DNA of 64,000 nucleotides, taken from NCBI GenBank assembly GCA_014281115.1, contig JACONQ010000012.1, positions 992,001 to 1,056,000 on the forward strand, read 5' to 3'. The stretch is from Laburnicola sp. R22_1 (taxonomy: Eukaryota > Ascomycota > Dothideomycetes > Pleosporales > Didymosphaeriaceae). Within the stretch, counting starts at the first letter, position 1; each line of letters opens with the position of its first letter. This document shows positions 58,201 to 64,000 of the stretch, piece by piece. Made by a program: the position numbers and the translations under genes. The notes under the pieces were generated by a model. It was not told where the DNA came from and ran no database searches. It was given only the letters and a program-made list of their open reading frames with translations.

Positions 58201-58388
58201 TATTAGGGATTGTTAGCTATTAGACCTCTAGTTAGCCTAATGTTAATCTGATCCTGCGCGCTAGTCCTAATTAGTCAGCACTAGCGCGCTCTTAGGGCTA
58301 CTACTATACAGGTAATATATAGCACCTAGTATTCTTATTATAGCAATTTAATCTATTTGATAATTAAGCCGATTGCTCCCTTATAACA
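58201..58388 (+). repeat. 3' LTR of Gypsy-III
   Basis: 188 bp, TATTAGGGATTGTTAGCT to CCCTTATAACA, with the same GCGCGCTAGT inverted repeat as the 5' LTR. Confidence 0.85.
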
Positions 58389-58501
58389 TTACCTTTTTTA
58401 CGCTCTTTTTAATTACTAAGCAGGGGGCTCTGCGTCTTTTGTCATATTATTTAAAATGAAAGCCTTTGCGTTCTATCCCTAGGTAGTTAATTTAACAACA
58501 C
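58389..58501 (-). mobile_element. RE-C truncated copy abutting the Gypsy-III LTR
   Basis: ~110 bp, TTACCTTTTTTACGCTC to AACAACACAT. I cannot find a clear target duplication; the last five bases CACAT may instead be the Gypsy-III duplication. Confidence 0.7.
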
Positions 58502-59811
58502 ATATTAAAACTAGATACATATAGACAATTTTTTAGAGGAAGAGTAATAGACTCTAAATTTAAAATAACGTCTTCTTTTCCTAATACTTTTATAAAAGTA
58601 TTATCTTCCTAGTTTATTATATTATTATAATTGTTAAAAGTACTAAAAAGTCCTTATTAATAATTATATGCTAGGTAGATCTAGAGTCTAAAATAAAGTT
58701 AGTTTTAACCTTATTTAAATTAGACTTTAGGGTAGTAAGTATCTTATAATTTATTTTTTCGGCAGTATCTAGTAAATCTAAATTATTTTGACTACTAGAA
58801 CTATTTAATTTAATATTAAAGTCTTCTAACTCTATAGAATTATTAATAGTATTATTAGTACTATTATATAAGGCTTTTTCTTGCCTTTTTCTTCTAGAAA
58901 CTATGTAAAGCTTTTAGATAGCTTTTTAGTAGGACTATGTTTAGCTATTATAATTGCTTTATTCTTTTATTTATTAGAGGGCTTTAAAGTATTAATATAA
59001 TAACTAATACCTTTATTATTGTTATTATTATTATTATATATAGTCTCAAAAGATTTCTTAGTATTATGACCTTTTCCTTTAAAGCTTTTAGCTTTATTAA
59101 GAAATAACTTAAAGCAATCTATAGTTAAATAACTATTAGATCTATCGTGGTTACAATACTTATTATCTTTAGACTTTATAACTTTAAAGCCTTTAGTCTT
59201 AGAATTAAATTTATCCTTTTTAGTAAAAAGAGTAGAATTATTTTCGAGACTTTTAATCCTTCTAGATTCATCTATTAAATTAGAAAACAAATTTTCTAAA
59301 TTAATAGTACTAGAATTGTCTTAATAGGATTGTATAGTAGCAGCAATAAAAGCCTTATAGTTACTATTGAGACTATTTAAAATAAAAGCCACTATAACTT
59401 ATATAGGGATTTCTATTTTTCTAGTCTTTAAGCTACTAACTAGTTCTTATAACTTATTTAAATATTCCTCTATATTAGAAAAATTATTTAAATTAAGTGT
59501 AAATAACTTTTATAAAGTAGGTATTTACTAATAAAGCCTTTGGAAGAATAAAGCTTTTTGAGTAGATTCTAGGCCTCTTTAGTAGTAGTATAATTTTGTA
59601 TTTGCATTAAAGGGCTATTACTAACTAATAATTTAATATTAGCTAAAACTTTTAAGTTTAAGCTACTATATAGATTATTAATAGTAGTAAATTGTAAGGC
59701 TTTTGCGTAGTCTTTTTCCTATAGGGTAGTACGAGTTCTAATTTCCTAACTAGGGTAATTAGACTCCCCTACTAGTTAATCTTAACTAGTAAGAAAACTA
59801 TTAGAAGACAT
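58502..59811 (-). pseudogene. Copia-I gag
   Basis: Starts MSSNSFLTS at 59811. Reading inward: LQFTTINNLYSSLNLKVLAN, TTTKEA-NLLKKLYSSKGF, then after a phase change the block ILNSLNSNYKAFI (UBN2-type gag of Copia elements), then ENLFSNLIDESRR. The open stretch 58967-59290 belongs here and ends with a decayed knuckle, CNHDRSNSYLTIDCFKLF (expected C-x2-C-x4-H-x4-C), followed by an Asn run. The gag-to-protease junction lies beyond Gypsy-III. Confidence 0.85.
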
Positions 59812-60020
59812 ATATATATATAGGTTTATATATTATATAAGAATAATAGTATAATAGCTTTATAAAAACGCTACTACTTTATCTTATATTCTTAGAGTTT
59901 CTAAGTAAAAAAATAAGGTATATAACTTATAATAAGTTTTAATAAGGTTTTATTTATAAAGTATTAAAAGCCTTTAGAGTAATAACTTTTAATAATACTT
60001 TATAAAATCTTATAGTTTTT
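59812..60020 (-). other. Copia-I upstream region (leader or LTR)
   Basis: AT-rich, begins with an (AT) run directly before the gag ATG. The 5' LTR should be here or just right of it, but with the partner LTR outside the window its limits cannot be set. Confidence 0.4.
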
Positions 60021-60128
60021 TTTTTGCGACTAAGGGATTTCTAATAAAAATATTACAATAATAGCAGATATCCCTTCTACTATTATATATATAGAAAAGC
60101 GTTTTAAGGTAGTGTTAATAAAAAGGGT
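60021..60128 (+). repeat. ~110-bp repeat, copy 1 (see 62523 and 62848)
   Basis: GACTAAGGGATTTCTAATAA to AAGCGTTTTAAGG...AATAAAAAGGG. Two more copies lie at 62523-62639 (reverse) and 62848-62958. A candidate for a solo LTR or a short DNA element. Confidence 0.6.
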
Positions 60129-61130
60129 TAGCGTGTTATAAGCGAGCTAAGTAAGCTTAGTAGGCTTAGCGCGCCTACTCTAACTAAAAGAAATAATCTA
60201 TATATAAAACTATACATAAGGCTATATCGCTATACTATAGTTTAGAGTAGAGGGAAAAAAATTATAAGATAGCGCTGGCGCTATAACTAGTATAACACTA
60301 TAGCTATTATTTCCCTCTACTATTATCTTTAAAAATTGCTAGAAGCAATAGCTATTATATTAGTAGGTTTATACTACTTATAAGATATATACTAAGTAGA
60401 AGCTTACATACTATAGATACACTAACACTCTATCTTTATATTAAAGTTAACTTTAAGACTTCTACTACTATCTCTATTATCCTATTTCCTACTATTTTCC
60501 TAGGCCCTAATACTAAATTTTCTATTATCACTGCCTAAAAGTATACTCCAGTCTATTTACTTAAAGATACTAGGCCTACACTAGAATACTACTCTATTTA
60601 GAAGATTATTAATAGGTTAAAGTAGAAGAGGGTATACCTTAGCCTATATAAGACAGTCCTAGTATACTAATTAGGCTAGCAATAGATTAGTAACTATAGG
60701 CGCTATAATAGATATATAGGGTTGCCACTATAGTTTTTTATATTACTACTAGTTAGAAAGGTAGTAATAACCTTAGAGAAGGGTAATAAGGAGAAAAAGA
60801 AGATAAAGGTGTTTATTAATAAGTTGCTAAAAGAGAAGAGTATTATGGAAATATATTAGATTCTTATAGTTATTATAGCGTTAAATAGTAAGCTAGTAAG
60901 CGTATTATATAAGTATACTATGTAGCAGCGCACAAATATAGCGCAATTGCTAATAATAATAATAATAAAGTAAAAGTTAGTTTTCTATATATGCTTTAAG
61001 TAACTTTTAATAGGCGTTAGAGCGCTTATAAATAGTAGAACAAGTGCGCAGTTTATAAACTGTTGTTATATTAGTAGAGACTAGGAGTAGACTATATTTT
61101 TAGGCGCTGGACTAGAGTAGCCTTTCTATC
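60125..61130 (+). mobile_element. RE-C-like copy 2 with decayed ORF
   Basis: Begins with the RE-C internal sequence TAAGCGAGCTAAGTAAGC and shares the ACTATAGATACACTAACAC block with 36925 and 63660. The frame runs about 60430-61100 (TRPTLEYYSI, KVFINKLLKEKSIMEIY) and closes with ALINSRTSAQFINCCYI at 61021-61069, which resembles a retropepsin ALIDSGASAQFI motif after G-to-A changes. Ends are not defined: neither the RE-C terminus nor a duplication is visible. Confidence 0.55.
60246..60321. repeat. Hairpin with perfect 12-bp arms
   Basis: AGTAGAGGGAAA (60246-60257) and TTTCCCTCTACT (60310-60321) with an AGCGCTGGCGCT palindrome in the loop. Not seen in the other RE-C copies, so possibly a small inserted foldback element. 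Confidence 0.65.
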
Positions 61131-61212
61131 CTAACCTACACAGGCTTAAATTAAAAAAATGTGGTTAAAAAGGATAATTAACACTAAATAAACAATGCGA
61201 CCATAAAACTTT

Positions 61213-61312
61213 ATATAAGTATATAAGTATATAAGTATATAAGTATATAAGTATATAAGTATATAAGTATATAAGTATATAAGTATATAAGTATATAAGT
61301 ATATAAGTATAT
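61213..61312 (+). repeat. (AAGTATAT)n microsatellite, about 12 units
   Basis: Nearly perfect 8-bp period, presumably recent expansion. The 62-codon ORF on the other strand is its translation (TYILIYLY repeats) and is not a gene. Confidence 0.95.
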
Positions 61313-62522
61313 ACTTTAAGTATTTTTAAAATAAAAAAGTTACAAAATCTCATAAAGGATTTAAATTCTTATTATTCTTTTAAATATTTAGGTATAAGAT
61401 AAGGACTTCTAAATCTTTATTAATTTAATACAATATTAAAGCCCTCTTTAGGCCTTATAAAAATAAAAAGAATATAAGTGTGTAGCTTAAATTTCCTATG
61501 TGCTTTTATTATTTCTTTATATAATACTATAGGTAAAGTATTTTTAAGAAATAAGACTATATAAGACTAATTAGAAGAATTATCTAAGTTAAATTCTCTA
61601 TTGTATAAGGAGCTAAATAATTAAAAAAAGTTAATACTAGGTATTAAACTCTGTTGTTAAATTATAAATCCTTGTAGCTCTAGTATATTTAAGAGAAATC
61701 TGGTCCTCTAGTTTTATTAACTAAAAAACAAATTAAATAAAGTTAAGGAGCTCCACGTAGGCTTTAAGACAATATAAAAATTGTTTAATTTGGATAGTTA
61801 GTTGTTAAGAACAATTAAAGTGTTTAAAGTCTCTTTGTGGTAAAAGACTTTAACAAAGACTTCTTTGTTCTATTATTATATTATATAACTGTAATATAAC
61901 AATAGATTTCGAAGGTAGTACTAATAACATAGTACTTAAAAATATAATATTTCCTAATTAGGAAATAATATAAAGTCCTTTGTTTGGATAAAAAATTAAG
62001 ACGTTTCTTTGTCTTATATTACTACCTAGGGGATTGCTAACTCGAGCTTATAACCTATTAAAATAGATTACGTAATATAGTTATAATATAGTAGAAGGTA
62101 GGTAGGCAGTAATATAATAAGTACAAAATACTTATATAATAAAGTAGATAGTATTCTTAAGATAAATAGTAAGATAACTAACTTAGATACTTTTTCTAAC
62201 TTAGGGTTTTGGCTTGTTTATATAGATAAATTCACGTAACTATACATATGCTAGAAAGTTATTAAGTTCTACTTTACGAAACTAATAGTTCTTTATCTAA
62301 GATTACGCAATAACACGTGATTAATAAGATAAAGAAATTTCTAAAGTCTAGACTTTCTAGACTATCCGTTTGCGTCTAATCTTAAACTAGACAATAAGCT
62401 AAAAGGTGAGTAACTACTTATTATACTACTATATAAACTATAGTATTAACTATATAATAGATTATAAGTATTACTATAAAATAAAAGCTTAATAAAGTAA
62501 AATTACTTTTAGCTTTATATTT
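61313..62522. other. AT-rich tract with no gene or known element
   Basis: About 1.2 kb with ordinary poly-A/T character and fewer CTATAG/TAG words than the rest; CA and TG dinucleotides are more frequent (AACAAAGACTTCTTTG). No sustained ORF on either strand, no tRNA or rRNA that I can recognise. It may be older intergenic DNA or a repeat present once here. Confidence 0.5.
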
Positions 62523-62639
62523 TAACACTAACCTCTTTTTATTAATATCTTAAAACGCTTTTCTGTATATTTAATAGCAGGAGAAATAACTACTATTATT
62601 ATAATATTTTTATTAGAAACCTCTTAGTTATAAAAACAT
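62523..62639 (-). repeat. ~110-bp repeat, copy 2 (inverted)
   Basis: TAACACTAACCTCTTTTTAT to GAAACCTCTTAGTTATAA; reverse complement of 62848-62958 with scattered changes. Confidence 0.75.
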
Positions 62640-62847
62640 ACTATATAATTAGTTAGTAATTAATAAATATTACTAATCTAAAGTGCGGACCTCTTACTTA
62701 TAGTATACTACCCTTTTAGAACTAGTATAATTACTAAATAAAGTTCTAAGTAAGACTATATATATAGTCTACTTATATACTTATTTTATATAAGTATTAC
62801 TATTATTTTATATTTATATTCTAGTTTTTACTATTATTCTATATATA

Positions 62848-62958
62848 TTTGTTTTTACAACTAAGAGGTTTCTAATAAAAATATTATAATAATAGTAGTT
62901 ATTCCTTCTACTATTATATACACAGATAAGAGTTTTAAGGTGTTAAGAAAAAGAGGTT
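62848..62958 (+). repeat. ~110-bp repeat, copy 3, inside a Gypsy-I LTR
   Basis: TTTGTTTTTACAACTAAGAG to AAGAAAAAGAGGTTA. Flanks TATTCTATATATA and TATTTTATATAT suggest a target duplication of about 12 bp, so the unit is mobile. Forms an inverted pair with 62523-62639. Confidence 0.65.
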
Positions 62959-62972
62959 ATTATTTTATATAT

Positions 62973-63082
62973 GGCGTTAAATTAACTATCTAGGGGTAGC
63001 ACGGATAAAGGCTTTTATCTTAAATAACATAACAAAAAAGCAGAGCCTCCTGCTTAGTAACTAAAAAGAGTATAAAAAGGTA
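62973..63082 (+). mobile_element. RE-C ~110-bp truncated copy
   Basis: GGCGTTAAATTAACTATC to AAAAAGGTAA; flanked by attattttatat / attatattatat. Confidence 0.75.
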
Positions 63083-63258
63083 ATTATATTATATATAGTG
63101 TAATAACCTCTATAGTACCTTTACACTATAATAGTAATTATTAAACTATAGCTTAATTATTTATAGTCTATTTTTAAGATATTATTAATAATAACGCTTA
63201 TTAATTAATATAGTATATAGGTCCTTATATTTTTAAATACTTTATATATTAGGAGTAT

Positions 63259-63741
63259 GTGTGTAGCGTTAAATTAACTACCTAGGAGTAGCACGACAAA
63301 GGCTTTCATCTTAAATAATACGACAAAAAAAGCAGAGCCCTCTGCTTAGTAATTAAAAAGAGCGTGAAAAAAGGAATTACAAAAAAAAGCGCGTTTACAC
63401 TGCTAAGCGAGCTTAGCGGTCTTGGCGCGCATAGCTTCCACATGCAAAGTTAATTTACAAAGAGGCCACAGTTAGAACTTTAAAAGAGAAATAAAAGGCT
63501 TTAGCGCGGCCACGCTATAAGTTCTATTTATTCTTTGCTATCCTAACTATTGCAAATCGCTATCTAGATTATCGCAAACAACACAAGTTAACATTTAGCA
63601 TTTACTATCTTAATAGGTACGTACTACTATACTTATAGTAGTAGAACGAGAGTAACACGTACTAGATACACTATCGCTCTATCGCCGCATTAAGGTCGTC
63701 CTTAACAAATCTCCTCCCATTACTATCTCTCTACGCTCTAC
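63259..63741 (+). mobile_element. RE-C copy 3 (483 bp)
   Basis: Perfect 13-bp duplication atattaggagtat (63246-63258, 63742-63754). Starts GTGTGTAGCGTTAAATTAAC; best preserved RE-C copy, with TGCTAAGCGAGCTTAGCGG and TCTTGGCGCGCATAGC intact. It ends before the decayed ORF. Confidence 0.9.
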
Positions 63742-63812
63742 ATATTAGGAGTATAAATATCTTTTCTAAAGTGTTATTAATATAACTAATAGTAATAATA
63801 ACACTTACCTAT

Positions 63813-63848
63813 ATTAGAAAGAGAAATATTATAGACCTTTTAGTGTAA
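63813..63848 (+). mobile_element. RE-A 36-bp truncated copy, shortest in the window
   Basis: ATTAGAAAGAGAAATATTAT then AGACCTTTTAGTGTAA, flanked by acacttacctat / acacttacttat (63801-63812, 63849-63860). The matching part of Gypsy-I copy 1 (near 6512) has one ACACTTACCTAT and no insert. Confidence 0.85.
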
Positions 63849-64000
63849 ACACTTACTTATAAATTACTTATAAATAATAATTAGTGTAGTAAAAGATAAA
63901 GAATCGCTACTACCTTATTTATAATAGTATATAGATTATGTTTTATAATATATTAGGCTTCTAACACTACTATAATAGTAAAAGACTTTATTTTTTTATT

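Larger units (their letters stand above)
37830..58388 (+). mobile_element. Gypsy-III, Ty3/Gypsy retrotransposon
   Basis: LTRs of 188 bp at 37830-38017 and 58201-58388; CACAT before the 5' LTR (37825-37829) recurs at 58497-58501, just beyond a truncated RE-C copy abutting the 3' LTR. Order gag, RT, RNase H, integrase, chromodomain-like tail on the plus strand. Inserted in the Copia-I frame between gag and protease. Hosts RE-B copies 2 and 3, Gypsy-I copy 2 and a truncated RE-A. Confidence 0.85.
1..59811 (-). mobile_element. Ty1/Copia retrotransposon (Copia-I), host of the nested insertions, 3' end off the window
   Basis: Minus-strand Copia element whose gag, protease/pre-integrase, integrase, RT and RNase H pieces occur in the canonical Copia order when read from right to left, separated by insertions with target duplications. 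RNase H reads from 28274, crosses Gypsy-II to 18292-18209, crosses RE-A/Gypsy-I copy 1 and resumes at 101-1 (ending around QPIDIFTKSLK, the usual Copia C-terminus). Order and continuity are seen directly; membership of Copia follows from IN before RT. All segments carry TAG/TAA stops of RIP type, so the element is dead. Its 3' LTR must lie left of base 1; the 5' LTR should lie right of 59811 but I could not delimit it. Confidence 0.85.
62668..63125 (+). repeat. 5' LTR of Gypsy-I copy 3, opened by two small insertions
   Basis: TATTACTAATCTAAAGTGCG at 62668, ends CCTTTACA at 63125. Contains the ~110-bp repeat (62848-62958) and an RE-C piece (62973-63082). Strongly mutated. Confidence 0.8.
63126..64000 (+). 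other. Gypsy-I copy 3 leader, running off the window
   Basis: Aligns with 6408-6680 and 43600-43870. Interrupted by an RE-C copy (63259-63741) and the 36-bp RE-A piece (63813-63848). No coding sequence reached before the window ends. Confidence 0.75.

Noticed and set aside
61165..61353. 62-codon minus-strand ORF of TYILIYLY repeats resembling a membrane peptide
   Set aside because: Direct translation of the 8-bp microsatellite.
61313..62522. Mitochondrial DNA insertion
   Set aside because: AT-rich but no tRNA, rRNA or recognisable mitochondrial protein frame.
1..64000. Host genes or a secondary-metabolite or effector gene hidden in the AT-rich island
   Set aside because: I found no ORF with a signal peptide, Cys-rich pattern or intron-exon layout outside transposable elements. 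Small spliced genes cannot be fully excluded by eye.

Overview
The window looks like a repeat island from a filamentous ascomycete (Pezizomycotina). I see no host gene in it. Almost every recognisable reading frame belongs to a transposable element, and almost all are ruined in one way: stops are mostly TAG/TAA where Gln or Trp is expected, and catalytic Asp/Gly codons have become Asn/Ser/Arg. That is the C-to-T damage expected of repeat-induced point mutation (RIP). It leaves the DNA very AT-rich and full of TA, and makes most ORFs in the window meaningless.

From 1 to about 60 kb the window is essentially one minus-strand Ty1/Copia element opened by later insertions. Its gag lies at 58502-59811, protease/pre-integrase at 37676-37829, integrase at 34546-36555, RT at 28846-32957, and RNase H at 28274-28628, continued at 18209-18292 and finished at 1-101. 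Into it went Gypsy-III (37830-58388, TSD CACAT), Gypsy-II (18293-28268, TSD TTATC) and a short repeat that was itself opened by Gypsy-I copy 1 (253-18061, TSD GCCCC). Gypsy-I copy 1 holds a 5.9-kb hAT element (537-6399, 8-bp TSD) and a pogo-like element (6819-10458, TSD TA), which contains a second pogo-like element (8318-10104, TSD TA). Gypsy-III holds Gypsy-I copy 2 (43322-55292, TSD AATAG), which carries a third pogo-like element (46562-48775, TSD TA). The Copia frame can be read across the joins, which fixes the order of insertion.

The least expected content is three families of small elements, here called RE-A (1.19-1.34 kb), RE-B (1.22-1.24 kb) and RE-C (up to about 1.1 kb). Each has one fixed end, target duplications of mostly 11-16 bp, and many truncated copies (down to 36 bp) that keep the same end. 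That resembles target-primed reverse transcription, yet the decayed reading frame in each appears to run away from the fixed end, opposite to a normal LINE. I do not recognise RE-A or RE-B proteins; one RE-C-like copy ends in a decayed aspartyl-protease-like motif.

Right of 60 kb lie an RE-C-like copy, an 8-bp microsatellite (61213-61312), about 1.2 kb of AT-rich sequence with no gene, and the start of a third Gypsy-I copy running off the window. A few pieces look nearly unmutated and therefore young: a 274-bp solo LTR (41893-42166), the inner pogo element (one stop within its first 408 codons), and a 163-bp LTR-like insert (57084-57246).
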